A program made the translations under genes and the position numbers. The notes beneath the pieces are model-generated. The model was given only the letters and a program-made list of their open reading frames with translations. It searched no databases and was not told where the DNA came from. A stretch of 44,430 bases of DNA from CAVWSM01 sp963798505 (GTDB taxonomy: Bacteria; Actinomycetota; Actinomycetes; Jiangellales; Jiangellaceae), in NCBI GenBank assembly GCA_963798505.1, contig CAWCTX010000013.1:1-44430 (forward strand). The letters run 5' to 3'. The stretch's first letter is position 1. Each line of letters begins with the position of its first letter. Of this stretch, positions 18,755 through 27,411 are shown piece by piece.

Positions 18755-19513
18755 ATGAGTAGCAGTACGACAGTCGCCAAGATTGGAAGTCGCGAAGAGT
18801 GGCTCGTCGCGCGCGAGCAGCTCCTCGTCCGCGAGAAGGAGCACACGAGGCTCGGCGACGAACTGGCACAGCAGCGACGCGAGCTGCCCTGGGTTCCGGT
18901 CGAAAAGGAGTACCGCTTCGACACGGACGACGGGGAAAAGGCGCTCGGCGAGCTGTTCGACGGGCGCTCCCAGCTGCTCGTCTACCACTTCATGTTCGGC
19001 CCGAGCTACGAGGCCGGAGACCCGGTCAACTCGTCGATTGCCGACACGATCGGCGGCGTGCTCCCGCACCTGCATGCCCGCGACGTGACGTTCCTGCTCG
19101 TCTCGCAAGCACCGCTGCAGAAGCTGCAACCCTACAAGCGCCGCATGGGCTGGAGTCTTCCCTGGGTCTCGACCGCGCGCACCGACTTCAACTACGACCT
19201 CGGCTTCTCGCACACCGAGGAACAAGGCCGCGAGGTCGTGGCGCAGATGACGGGGAGCGGGCTACCGCCGATCGTCGAGCATAACGCCAGAGCGACGGGC
19301 ACCGACGTCGGCGGCTACATGACCGAGAGCCCCGGCTTCAGCACCTTCGTACAAGACAACGGGACCGTCTACCACACATACTCGACCACGTGGCGTGGAC
19401 TGGAGTTCCTCATGGGCTACTACCCGATCCTCGACCACGCACCGAAGGGCCGCGCCGAGGGCGAAGACTGGCAGCGCTGGATCCGCCGGCGCGACGAGTA
19501 CGAGAGCGAGTGA
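18755..19513 (+). CDS. DUF899 thioredoxin-like protein
   Basis: DUF899 family, 252 residues, a cytoplasmic protein with a thioredoxin-like fold and no established function. Typical segments are SREEWLVAREQLLVREKEHT, ELPWVPVEKEYRFDTDDGE, LLVYHFMFGPSYE and MGWSLPWVSTARTDFNYDLG. The C-terminus has YHTYSTTWRGLEFLMGYYPILD. The redox CxxC is absent, as in many members. AAGGAGG at 18741-18747 decides the ATG start. The next gene begins 22 bases after the stop. DUF899, VOC-type and YCII-like genes often accompany ECF sigma factors with fused SnoaL-like domains, matching the order here. Confidence 0.9.
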   Translation: MSSSTTVAKIGSREEWLVAREQLLVREKEHTRLGDELAQQRRELPWVPVEKEYRFDTDDGEKALGELFDGRSQLLVYHFMFGPSYEAGDPVNSSIADTIGGVLPHLHARDVTFLLVSQAPLQKLQPYKRRMGWSLPWVSTARTDFNYDLGFSHTEEQGREVVAQMTGSGLPPIVEHNARATGTDVGGYMTESPGFSTFVQDNGTVYHTYSTTWRGLEFLMGYYPILDHAPKGRAEGEDWQRWIRRRDEYESE

Positions 19514-19535
19514 CGGCTGCGCCGGAGCGACTGTC

Positions 19536-19904
19536 ATGAGCCCGAACCAGCTGTTGCCTCGACGGGTCGTCCATCTCGAGCTCCACACGCCCGATCAGGT
19601 GCGGGCGAGCGCCTTCTACGCCGAGCTCTTGCATTGGCGCCCGGAGGTCGTCCGAGCCGCGGCGGGTTCCTACCTGGCGCTCGACACCGGTCCGCATCTC
19701 GGCGGCGGTGTCGTCGAATGCGGAACGCCACGGCCGCTCTGGCTGCCCTACGTCGAGGTCGACCGCATCGAGCGGTCGACCGAGCGCGCACGTGAACTCG
19801 GAGCGGTGGTGGTGCTCGAGCCGCGGGAAGGGCCATCGGGCTGGCGCAGCATCGTCTCCAGTCCGGAAGCAGGGGAGGTCGCGCTCTGGGAGCCGAAGCG
19901 ATGA
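19536..19904 (+). CDS. VOC/glyoxalase-fold protein
   Basis: A vicinal-oxygen-chelate domain of 122 residues. VVHLELHTPDQVRASAFYAELLHW and PYVEVDRIERSTERARELGA show the paired beta-alpha-beta-beta-beta modules. YLALDTGPHLGGGVVE and VSSPEAGEVALWEP are usual. One metal ligand is seen (His in HLELH), and the terminal Glu in GEVALWE fits a second. The family covers antibiotic-binding, dioxygenase and glyoxalase proteins; no substrate can be assigned. The stop overlaps the start of the sigma factor as ATGA (19901-19904), strong evidence for one operon. GGAGCGA lies 5-6 bases before the chosen start. Confidence 0.85.
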   Translation: MSPNQLLPRRVVHLELHTPDQVRASAFYAELLHWRPEVVRAAAGSYLALDTGPHLGGGVVECGTPRPLWLPYVEVDRIERSTERARELGAVVVLEPREGPSGWRSIVSSPEAGEVALWEPKR

Positions 19905-20932
19905 GCGACGAGCGCCCGCTGCTCGAAGCCGCACGGGCAGGCGACGAGGAGGCGTTTGCCGGCCTCGTCGCGCCCTATCAGCCCCAGCTTCGCGCGCACT
20001 GCTACCGGATGCTCGGCTCCCTGGACGACGCCGAGGACGCGCTGCAGGAGACACTGCTCCGCGCCTGGAGCGGACTCGAACGCTTCGAGGGTCGAAGCTC
20101 GCTCCGATCGTGGCTCTATCGGATCGCCACCAATGCCAGCCTGCGCATGCTCGAGAAGCGGCCCAAGCGCTTGCTTCCGATCGACTACGGGCCGGCTGCC
20201 GACCCCCACGCCGCTCTCGGCGAGCCGCTCACCGAGTCGGCCTGGCTTGAGCCGTACCCAGACGCCGAGCTCGGAGTCGAAGCCGCGCTGCTCGGCCCGG
20301 ACGCACGCTACGAGCAGCGGGAGAGCATCGAGCTCGCCTTCGCAGCCGCGTTCCAGCACCTGCCCGCCCGGCAGCGCGCCGTCCTGATCCTGCGCGACGT
20401 GCTGGGCTTCTCAGCCAAGGAGACCGCCGAGGCGCTCGAGACCACCTCGATCTCAGTCGACAGCGCGCTACAGCGAGCCCACAAGGCGATCGAAGAGCGC
20501 GTCCCCGCCGAAACACAGCAGGCGACGCTGCGCGCGCTCGGAGACCGCGAGCTCCGAGAGATAGTCATGCGCTTCGCAGATGCGTGGGAACGCAAGGATG
20601 TCGACGCCGTCGTCGCGATGCTCGCCCACGACGCGCGCCTGGCCATGCCACCGTGGCCGAAGTGGTACCGCGGCCGTGACGCCGTCGCGAACTTCCTCCG
20701 CGGCTGGCCGCTCTCCGTGCGCAAGCGCTGGCGGCTCCTCCCGACCGGCGCCAACGGCCAACCCGCCATCGCCGGCTACCTGTGGAACAAGCACGCGGGC
20801 GCCTTCGCACCCGAGACGATCATCGTGCTCACCCTCCGCGCCGCCAGCATCGAGGAGATCACCGCCTTCCGCTCCCCCGAGCTCTTCCCACGCTTCGGCC
20901 TGCCCGAGCAACTACCAGCACGAGCGACCTGA
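19901..20932 (+). CDS. ECF sigma factor with C-terminal SnoaL-like domain
   Basis: RNA polymerase sigma-70 factor of the extracytoplasmic-function type, 343 residues. Region 2 (AHCYRMLGSLDDAEDALQET, then LLRAWSGL) lies at about residues 30-57 and region 4 (LPARQRAVLILRDVLGFSAK, then ETAEAL) at about 153-180. An NTF2/SnoaL-like domain (ELREIVMRFADAWERKDVDA, then VVAML and GRDAVANFLRGWPL) fills the C-terminal 125 residues. In ECF41/ECF56-like groups this extension replaces an anti-sigma factor and controls activity in cis; consistently, no anti-sigma gene is seen nearby. The ATGA overlap with the VOC gene fixes the start. The likely targets are its own operon, but I could not identify a repeated ECF-type promoter with confidence. 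Confidence 0.92.
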   Translation: MSDERPLLEAARAGDEEAFAGLVAPYQPQLRAHCYRMLGSLDDAEDALQETLLRAWSGLERFEGRSSLRSWLYRIATNASLRMLEKRPKRLLPIDYGPAADPHAALGEPLTESAWLEPYPDAELGVEAALLGPDARYEQRESIELAFAAAFQHLPARQRAVLILRDVLGFSAKETAEALETTSISVDSALQRAHKAIEERVPAETQQATLRALGDRELREIVMRFADAWERKDVDAVVAMLAHDARLAMPPWPKWYRGRDAVANFLRGWPLSVRKRWRLLPTGANGQPAIAGYLWNKHAGAFAPETIIVLTLRAASIEEITAFRSPELFPRFGLPEQLPARAT

Positions 20933-21028
20933 ACCTCGTGGTGGGCGCCACCAGCGCGATCGCGACCTAGGGAACACCTCGCCAGGCGTCGCACGTGGGC
21001 GAGTTCAGTCGCGATCGGCGGCAAGTGA

Positions 21029-21400
21029 GGACGCTTCCACCGGATACTTGCGTGTGATGACAGCCGCTCTTGGCCGCACGATCCACGACTGGATCCGTTC
21101 CGAGATGCCGTTTGGGAGCTTCGCCTGGACGGCCGCGCGGTCGGCTATCTGACGACGCAGGTCAGTCGCATGAGGTCGTTCCCGCTCTTGTGGCTGAGGC
21201 AGGAACAACTCTGGTATCAGGTCAACTGGCTGGATGGCCGGCGTGATCGGATCCAGCAGGATTACGGCGCCGACTGGTGCACCGTCGCGGAACTGGAACA
21301 TGCGAGGTTCGAGCCCGACTTCGGCCCCGTGCTCGAGGCAAGGGGGATTGAAGGGGCCGAACGCGAACGCCTCATGTCGGTCGGTCGGTCCTGCCGAGCG
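21029..21400 (+). CDS. Unknown protein fragment between sigma factor and permease
   Basis: From the TGA at 21026 an open frame gives natural-looking sequence: LDPFRDAVWELRLDGRAVGY, TTQVSRMRSFPLLWLRQEQL and QQDYGADWCTVAELEHARFE. There is no good start codon before ATG 21170 and the end merges with antisense of the convergent permease, so the gene is truncated or carries indels at both ends. No family recognised. An alternative short frame from 21057 gives 31 residues. Confidence 0.35.
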
Positions 21401-23391
21401 TCACCCAAGTTCAGATTGCAGGATCTCGGCGGTGGGGACGCGGGCGCCGAGGCGGGCGGGGATGGTGGTGAGCGCCGCCACGACGAGCACCGTCCCGGGC
21501 ACGACGGCGAGCAGCTGCCATGGAGGTGGACCCGTGACCCCGTCCTGGCGGCCGCCCACGACGGCGAAGAGTCCGAGGCCCCCAGCGATGCCGAGGAGGG
21601 CGCCGACAAGCGCGGGCAGCACCTGCGCTGCTGAGAGTCCTGCGCTGACCTGACCCGGAGTCGCGCCAAGGGCGCGGGCCAGCGCCGAGGATTGCTTTGC
21701 GTCGAGCGCAGTCGCCCAGGTGATGAAGACGGCGTTGGCGGCCGCCAGGGCGACCAGCGCGACTGTGATTACCAATAGCACCTGGTTCATTCGGACGGTC
21801 CCGGGATCGGTCCCACCGACGAGTTGGGCGTCCTGGTTGTTCAAGGTCTGGGCTGCCAGCACGGCGACGAGGCCGGTGACCGTGACCGCCATGCTGGCCG
21901 CGCTGAGCACGAGGCGGCGCGGGCGGCGGGCGGCGACCCGCAGCCCGAGGAGCAGGGGTACGGGCAGGCGCGCCGAGATCGCGATCAGCCAGGGTGTGCG
22001 CCGGGGTGGGCGGGCCGCGTTGGCCAGGGCGTGGACGGTGCTGGTGCGGGCGGCGCGGACGGCGGGAACGACGGTCGCGAGTGCCGCAACGCCGATCGCC
22101 ACGGCAGACACCTGACCGACCGTGGACAGGGTGAGCGATGGTGTACCCGCGCTGCCGAGGAGGCCGGCACCGGGATCGGTGAGCAGCGGAGCTGCCAGCC
22201 ATCCGGCCGCCAGCCCAGCCGCGGCCGCGAGCAGGGCAAGGACCAGGTACTCGGTGAGCAGCACGACCGCGACCATCCGCGGTGTGCCGCCGACAGCTTT
22301 GAGCAGTCCGACGCGTCGGGTCTGGTCGGCCATCCGGCCACCGACGAGGACCGCGACGCTGGCAACGGCGAGCAGGCCGAGCAGCTGACTGCCGACCTGC
22401 AGGACCTCCGCCTGGCCCTGCATCACCTGGTCGTGCGCATCGCGGATGTGCTGCCACGTCTCCAGGATCTGTGCGCGTGTCGACGGCGAGGGGTGGGTGT
22501 CCACGAATGCCGGCGCGGTGGTCGGGTCGGTCAGCTTCAGGTTCACGACATAGGACAGGTACTTCTGTCCGGGGGCAAGAGCGCGGGCGTCGGCATCGGT
22601 GAGCCAGACCAGACCTGGCTCGACCGGGTCCTCCATGACGCGTACGTCGTCGAGCTCGTCCGGCGGCGGCTCGTTCGGCGGCGGCTCCTCCGTCACGACA
22701 TCTTCCATGGCCTCGGCGAACCAGGGGCATCCGGGGCGAAGCACACACCCGGGTACGGCCTCGCCGCGGCGGTGACCGCCACACCGACGACCCGGAACGA
22801 CCGGTCGGTCGCGACGTGACAGTCCGGCAATTTGGTGGGCGTCTGGAGCGTGCACAGCCGGGTCTTCAGGGTGATCTGATCCCCTTCGCCGACATCGAGC
22901 GCGTCGGCGAAGCCCGCCTCGACCACCGCGCCACCGTCGCGCACCCAGGTACCTTGCGTCAGCTCCGGCTGATCGACCGAGGCCGCGGCCGGGTCGCGCC
23001 CCACTGCCCACACCCCCGCCGCACCGCCGACCACCTCTCCTCGCGGTGTACGCCTCGATCCGGTGACGCCGTCCGCCTCGAGTTCCGCGCCGACCACCGG
23101 GAACGGTCCGCTGTGGTCGATGACGCCGGGCGCGTCGGTCAGTGCCTCCAAGCCGGCGAGGTCGGCGGGCTGGCCGATGACGGCATCCCCGGCGACGCTG
23201 GCAACGACGTCGGGCCCGGCCGTGGCCTGTCGAGTGTTCTGGTAGGGGTCGTTCGTCACCCCGTGCAGGACGAGCCCAAGCGTGAGCGTGGCCGTTGCAG
23301 CCGTGATCGCCAGTATGAGGAGCGCGGCCTCCACCGGGCGTCGCCGCAGGTTGCGGGCGGCGAGGCGGCCGACAAGCCGGATGCGGCCCAT
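21401..23391 (-). CDS. FtsX-like ABC transporter permease, one frameshift
   Basis: MacB/FtsX-type permease of about 660 residues when joined. The N-terminus IRLVGRLAARNLRRRPVEAA precedes helix 1 (ALLILAITAATATLTLGLVL). A large extracytoplasmic domain with three Cys (CTLQTPTKLPDC, CFAPD) follows. A first FtsX core comes next (LLGLLAVASVAVLVGGRMA, RRVGLLKAVGGTPRMVAVVL). A second core is near the C-terminus (ALARALGATPGQVSAGLSAA). One frame change near 22720, in a CCCC/GGGG-rich patch, separates CFAPDAPG from FAEAMEDV. ATG 23391 lies three bases after the stop of the ATPase gene, so the pair is co-translated. The likely role is export of, or signalling by, an antimicrobial, lipid or peptide under control of the PadR gene upstream. 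Confidence 0.88.
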
Positions 23392-23394
23392 GGG

Positions 23395-24141
23395 TCAGCC
23401 CTCGAGCCCGATCAGGGCGCCGAGGCGACCGGTGGTGCCTCCGGTCAGTCTGGTCTCGTCGACGAAGCCACCGTCGCGCATGGAGATCAGCCGGTCGGCG
23501 GTGGCCGCGATGCGCTCGTCGTGGGTGACGATGGCCAGCGTCTGCCCACCCTCGTGCAGGCTCTCGAACAGGCGCAGGACGTCCACAGTGGCGGCGCTGT
23601 CGAGGTTGCCGGTGGGTTCGTCGGCGAAGACGATGAGCGGCTCGTTGGCAAGCGCCCGGGCGATCGCGACCCGCTGGCGCTGGCCGCCGGAGAGAGCGGA
23701 GGGCAGGAACGTCGCCCGGTCTGCTAGCCCGACCCGCTCCAGCAGGTCAGCGGCCCGTCGTCGTGCCGCCCGCGGTGTGCGTCCGGCCAGCAGCGCCGGT
23801 AGCTCGACGTTCTCCACGGCGGTTAGCTCATCCATCAGATGAAAGGCCTGAAAAACGAACCCGACGTCGCTGCGCCGCATCCGGGCCAGCGTCTTCTCCC
23901 CGAGGTCGTCGATGCGGCGCCCGGCCAACCACAACTCGCCACCGGAAGGCCGGTCCAGCCCGCCCAGCAGGTGCAGCAGGGTCGACTTCCCGCAGCCGCT
24001 GGGGCCCATCACCGCCACCGTCTCTCCCGGGGCGACATCGAGGTCGACCCCGTCGACGGCGCGAACCAGTCCTTCACCCTTGCCGTACTCCTTGCGCAAC
24101 CCGCGGGCCCGGAGCACCGATGTGTCGGCGGTGTCAGTCAC
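23395..24141 (-). CDS. ABC transporter ATPase, LolD/MacB type
   Basis: Cytoplasmic ATP-binding subunit of 248 residues, partner of the FtsX-like permease. Walker A GPSGCGKST, Q-loop VFQAFHLMDELTAVEN, signature SALSGGQRQRVAIARAL, Walker B PLIVFADEPTGNLDSA and H-loop VTHDERIA are all intact. The GTG start at 24141 is preferred over an upstream in-frame ATG (24177). AAGGAG sits six bases before it, and its GTGA overlaps the PadR stop by four bases, the usual coupling in PadR-ABC operons. The stop is three bases from the permease start. Confidence 0.95.
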   Translation of the reverse strand: MTDTADTSVLRARGLRKEYGKGEGLVRAVDGVDLDVAPGETVAVMGPSGCGKSTLLHLLGGLDRPSGGELWLAGRRIDDLGEKTLARMRRSDVGFVFQAFHLMDELTAVENVELPALLAGRTPRAARRRAADLLERVGLADRATFLPSALSGGQRQRVAIARALANEPLIVFADEPTGNLDSAATVDVLRLFESLHEGGQTLAIVTHDERIAATADRLISMRDGGFVDETRLTGGTTGRLGALIGLEG

Positions 24142-24665
24142 GATCGACTCCTTCGGGTTGTCCAGTTCTGCTCGCATGCCTCCAGCCAGCGCAGGTCCGC
24201 CTGTAGCCGGAGCACAATGCCCTCCAACAGCAGCGCCGCGTCCGAGCGGTCGGGCTCGGCCATCGCGGCACGCTGGGCCTCACGCAGCCGGCGCAACAGC
24301 TCCCGGCGCTGCGTGTCCACGATGGCGAGCGGGTCAGCCAGCCCAGCCGCCGCAGCCGCGACCAGCTTGAGATGGAACTCCGCCAGGTCGGGCTTGGGCC
24401 AACTCACCTCCGCCAGCCACTCGGCGACCCGCTGCTGGCCGTCGGGGGTCAGCGTGTACAGCTTCCGGTCCGGCCGGTCCGCCAACCCGTCTGACCGCTC
24501 GGAGGCCACCAGGCGCGCCTTTTCCAGTCGGGTCAGCGTGACGTAGATGTGCCCCGGGTTCATCTCGTCCCCGAGCGGGCCGAGCGCCTGGCGCAATCGC
24601 GCGCGCAGCTCGTAGCCGTGCGAGGGCTCCTTCGCCAGCATCGCCAGCACCACTTCTTGCTGCAT
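24138..24665 (-). CDS. PadR-family transcriptional regulator
   Basis: Winged-helix repressor of 175 residues. The N-terminal PadR domain (EVVLAMLAKEPSHGYELRAR and NPGHIYVTLTRLEKARLV) is followed by a C-terminal helical dimerisation domain (Vir_act_alpha type). PadR proteins at the head of ABC-transporter operons usually repress them and release when the drug or peptide substrate binds. The stop overlaps the ATPase start by four bases. A TATAGG lies about 12 bases upstream of the start on the coding strand, followed by GGAGCGAGGG, so promoter and ribosome site appear compressed between this gene and the lipoprotein gene stop 40 bases upstream. Confidence 0.92.
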   Translation of the reverse strand: MQQEVVLAMLAKEPSHGYELRARLRQALGPLGDEMNPGHIYVTLTRLEKARLVASERSDGLADRPDRKLYTLTPDGQQRVAEWLAEVSWPKPDLAEFHLKLVAAAAAGLADPLAIVDTQRRELLRRLREAQRAAMAEPDRSDAALLLEGIVLRLQADLRWLEACEQNWTTRRSRS

Positions 24666-24705
24666 CAGCCCTCGCTCCTATACTCGACGCCGAGGCCCAT
24701 GGTGA

Positions 24706-25857
24706 TCATGGCGCGTCGCAGTCATTGCAGTGCACGTCGTCGAGTGGTTCGCCGGCGACCAACGCGTCGACCCAATCGACCAGGGTCACGCCGTTGACCA
24801 TCACGTTGTAGAACCTGTCAGTGTCGGTGATCCCGTGGTCGTCGCCGGGTGCCGTATAGCTGTGCTGGACCACGCCGCCGGCCTCGATCGTCGCCTCGTT
24901 GGCGTCGATGACTGCGAGGAGTTGCGACGGGTCTTGACCTCTCGACTTAGCCCCCTCCGCTGCCGCCCCGTCGTAGGCGTAGTCGAAGCGGGACAGCACG
25001 ATCTCGGGGTTGTGCGCGCCTGTCTGGATCCAGAACCGTTGGACCCCCCAGTCTCGCGCTGTCAGCCCTTCGTTGACCTCCCAGTCGGGCATGTTGTCGT
25101 ACGCGCCCCACAGCTCACCGAGGATTTCGACGTTGAGGTCGGGATCGTCAGGGATGTGGCCGGACTGGGCGCCGAACACGGTGACCTGGGCGTCGGGGAG
25201 CAGATCGCCGGCTAGGCCGCCGTAGACCGGCGCAGCGATCGACCCGTCGGTCTTGCCGACGACGACGACGTGGGCTGCGTCGGGATAGTGCTCGGCGAGA
25301 TAGCTGAGCACCGCGGTGCCGTTGACGAAGCCGTTGTGCTCGACGGTCAGCTCGGGCGAGTACTCACGAGTCACGTCGCCGAGGTGCGCATCACCGGTGC
25401 AGGAAGGCACGTAGAGGAAGCTGTAGTCGAGGAACGGGTTGTCGGCCCGGGCGAAGTCGAAGATCCCGCCGTCGTGCGCCGGATCCTCGCCGTAGATGCT
25501 CCAGTCATAGTTCGCCTCCCCGCCGGTGCCGAGGCCGGTGAACGCGCAGGTCGCCGCGTCGTAACAGGCACCGCCACCGTCGAGGAAGAACACGACCTTG
25601 GTCGGGTCGGCCTCGCGCTCCCAGAAGGCGAACTCGCTGCCGTCGGCACACTCGCAGTCGCCGCCCGGGGCGATCTGCTCCCACCCGGCGGCGTCGGTGC
25701 CTGTGGTCGGGTCGGAGTCGACGCTGGTTTGGCTGCCGTCGTCAGTGCCGCCGCCGCTACAGGCACCGAGCAGCACAACAAGACCCAAGGCTGCAAGCAC
25801 GGCCGCGACTGGGTGCCTGGTTGCGGGCGCACGATGACGCCAAGACAGAGATCTCAT
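24706..25857 (-). CDS. Pectinacetylesterase-family lipoprotein, nucleophile Ser replaced by Thr
   Basis: Surface lipoprotein of 383 residues: basic N-terminus, hydrophobic core, and lipobox LLGAC with Cys33. The alpha/beta-hydrolase domain is of the pectinacetylesterase/Notum family (WEREADPTKVVFFLDGGGAC near the oxyanion hole, NPFLDYSFLYVPSCTGD, GFVNGTAVLSYL). The nucleophile elbow, GESAG in the paralogue at 26079, reads GKTDG here (Thr203 in place of Ser); His342 in GDDHGITD is kept. The protein is probably inactive or altered in chemistry. Start 25857 is chosen because it aligns with the paralogue (both have RHRAP about seven residues in) and leaves room for a leader after the predicted promoter; an ATG four codons upstream exists. 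It is divergent from its paralogue, and each promoter carries the same operator. Confidence 0.85.
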   Translation of the reverse strand: MRSLSWRHRAPATRHPVAAVLAALGLVVLLGACSGGGTDDGSQTSVDSDPTTGTDAAGWEQIAPGGDCECADGSEFAFWEREADPTKVVFFLDGGGACYDAATCAFTGLGTGGEANYDWSIYGEDPAHDGGIFDFARADNPFLDYSFLYVPSCTGDAHLGDVTREYSPELTVEHNGFVNGTAVLSYLAEHYPDAAHVVVVGKTDGSIAAPVYGGLAGDLLPDAQVTVFGAQSGHIPDDPDLNVEILGELWGAYDNMPDWEVNEGLTARDWGVQRFWIQTGAHNPEIVLSRFDYAYDGAAAEGAKSRGQDPSQLLAVIDANEATIEAGGVVQHSYTAPGDDHGITDTDRFYNVMVNGVTLVDWVDALVAGEPLDDVHCNDCDAP

Positions 25858-25870
25858 GGGCTCGCCCATC

Positions 25871-25898
25871 TAACGGTTAGCCAATAGGCTAGCGGTTA
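25871..25898. promoter_or_regulatory. Operator O1: paired TAACNGTTA palindromes
   Basis: TAACGGTTA (25871-25879) and TAGCGGTTA (25890-25898) are 19 bases apart centre to centre. They are the same elements at the same spacing as O2. O1 overlaps the -10 region of the leftward lipoprotein promoter. Confidence 0.7.
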
Positions 25899-25914
25899 TC
25901 TGCTGTGCTGGCAA
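25886..25914 (-). promoter_or_regulatory. Leftward promoter of the Thr-type lipoprotein
   Basis: On the minus strand, TTGCCA (25914-25909) and TAGCCT (25891-25886) are separated by exactly 17 bases. The transcript would start about 20 bases before ATG 25857. Confidence 0.5.
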
Positions 25915-26022
25915 CCCTCCTCCGATCTTGTGATCCTCCGAGGGGGTCGCAATCGCGAGCGCGGGCCGTGACGAGCGCGGTGACGTGCCGCCTCGCTCCG
26001 CGACGGAGCAGGGTCCGACCAC

Positions 26023-26051
26023 TTGACACGCAGCAGGGTAACGGTTATCTA
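26023..26051 (+). promoter_or_regulatory. Rightward promoter of the Ser-type lipoprotein
   Basis: TTGACA (26023-26028), 17 bases, then TATCTA (26046-26051); the transcript would start near 26058, about 20 bases before GTG 26079. The -10 and start site lie inside operator O2, the usual geometry of repression. Confidence 0.65.
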
Positions 26052-26066
26052 TATGGATAACAGTTA
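26039..26066. promoter_or_regulatory. Operator O2: paired TAACNGTTA palindromes
   Basis: TAACGGTTA (26039-26047) and TAACAGTTA (26058-26066), 19 bases centre to centre with a 10-base spacer. The whole element is also one larger dyad, with TAACGGTTATC facing GATAACAGTTA. The spacing of about two helical turns suits two dimers on one face of DNA, as in many TetR-type systems; the regulator is not identified. Confidence 0.75.
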
Positions 26067-26078
26067 GATCGGAGCGTC

Positions 26079-27411
26079 GTGAAAACAACATCTTCGCGTC
26101 ATCGCGCGCCCACGGCTAAGTGCCCAATCAGAATCACGCTCGTCGTGTTGGCCTTTGCCGTGCTCGGCGCGTGCAGTGGCGGCGGCGGCTCCTACGGCGG
26201 CTACGCCCGTGCGGGTTCGGAGAACGATCTGTCCGCGGAGCAGCAGGCCGAGCTCGAGACCGAGGTCGAGTTCGCCCGATGCCTACGCGACCAGGGCCTC
26301 GAGGACTACCCCGACCCGCAGGTCAGCGAGAGCGGCTACCTGCTTGTCGGTGTCCCGTTCGGAGCCAGCGAGGAATGGCAGGCGGCCCAAGACGCCTGCA
26401 TGCACGTCGTCGACGAGGCCAGCCCTGCGGATGACAGTGACGCCGACGACGCCGGTTGGGAGCGCGTCGTGCCGGGAGGCGACTGCCAGTGCTCCGATGG
26501 CTCGGAGTTCAGCTTCTGGGTGCGCGAGGCCAACCCGGACAAGGTCGTCTTCTTCTTCCAGGGCGGCGGCGGGTGCTTCTCCGCCGAGACGTGCGCACCG
26601 GATAGCGGGCTCTACAACACCAAGGTCGACGAAGGCCCGACCGGGGAGGGTGGCATCTTCGATTTCGCCGACACGCGCAACCCGTTCTCCGAATATTCCG
26701 TCGTGTACGTCCCCTACTGCACCGGCGACGTGCACATCGGCAACGCCATCAAGGAGTACGCCCCTGGCCTCACCATCCAGCACAAGGGCTATGTCAACGG
26801 CACCGCCGCACTCGACCACCTGGCCGCAACGTTTCCCGATGCGACCGAGGTTGTGGTGACGGGCGAGAGCGCCGGCTCCATGGCCGCACCGCTCTACGCC
26901 GGGCTCGTGTCTGATCGCCTCCCCGACGCCAAGATCACGGTGCTGGCTGACGGCTCAGGCGCCTACCCCGACGTGCCCGACGTCCAAGGCAGCGTCGGCG
27001 CCGTCTGGGGCATCGGCAACGCACTCCCAGACTGGGCCGAGAACGCCGGCGTGACCGCCGAGCAGTGGAGCTTGCCCGGGTTGTTCGTCCAGAGCGGCCG
27101 GCACGACCCCGAGATCGTGTTTGCCCGCCACGACTACGCCTACGACGCGAACCAGATGATACAGGCTCCCGCTCGCAGGAATTCCTGCGGGGGATCTCCT
27201 GTCGCTGATCGACGGCAACGAGACTCAGATCGAGGGCGCCGGCGTGAGCCTGCGCAGTTACATCGCGCCCGGCGACGACCACACCGTGCTCACCGACGGA
27301 CGGTTCTACACCGAGGAGGTCAACGGCCAGTCCCTGGTGGATTGGGTGACCAGGCTGATCGTGGGTGACCAGGTGGACGACGTCCACTGCATCGACTGCA
27401 CGGCCGGCTGA
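26079..27411 (+). CDS. Pectinacetylesterase-family lipoprotein with extra N-terminal domain, one frameshift
   Basis: Exported lipoprotein of about 443 residues when joined; signal peptide and lipobox VLGAC (Cys32). Residues 60-112 (EFARCLRDQGLEDYPDP, SEEWQAAQDAC) resemble the small Cys-containing CMRxxGvxxxPDP domain common in actinobacterial lipoproteins; the paralogue lacks it. From about 127 comes the pectinacetylesterase/Notum-like hydrolase: VVFFFQGGGGCFSAETC, NPFSEYSVVYVPYCTGD, and an intact nucleophile elbow GESAGS with Ser264. A frame change near 27165-27180 precedes GDLLSLIDGN, the His motif GDDHTVLTD, and the Cys-rich end DDVHCIDC, which the paralogue also has. The family removes acyl groups from polysaccharides or proteins; the substrate is unknown. 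GTG start with GGAG at 26071-26074. Confidence 0.85.

Noticed and set aside
22816..23727. Plus-strand open frame of about 300 codons
   Set aside because: Shadow of the ABC permease and ATPase; Walker and signature motifs are on the minus strand.
27171..27184. Palindrome GCAGGAATTCCTGC as an operator
   Set aside because: It lies inside the coding sequence of the lipoprotein at a frame-change site; chance or sequencing artefact is more likely.
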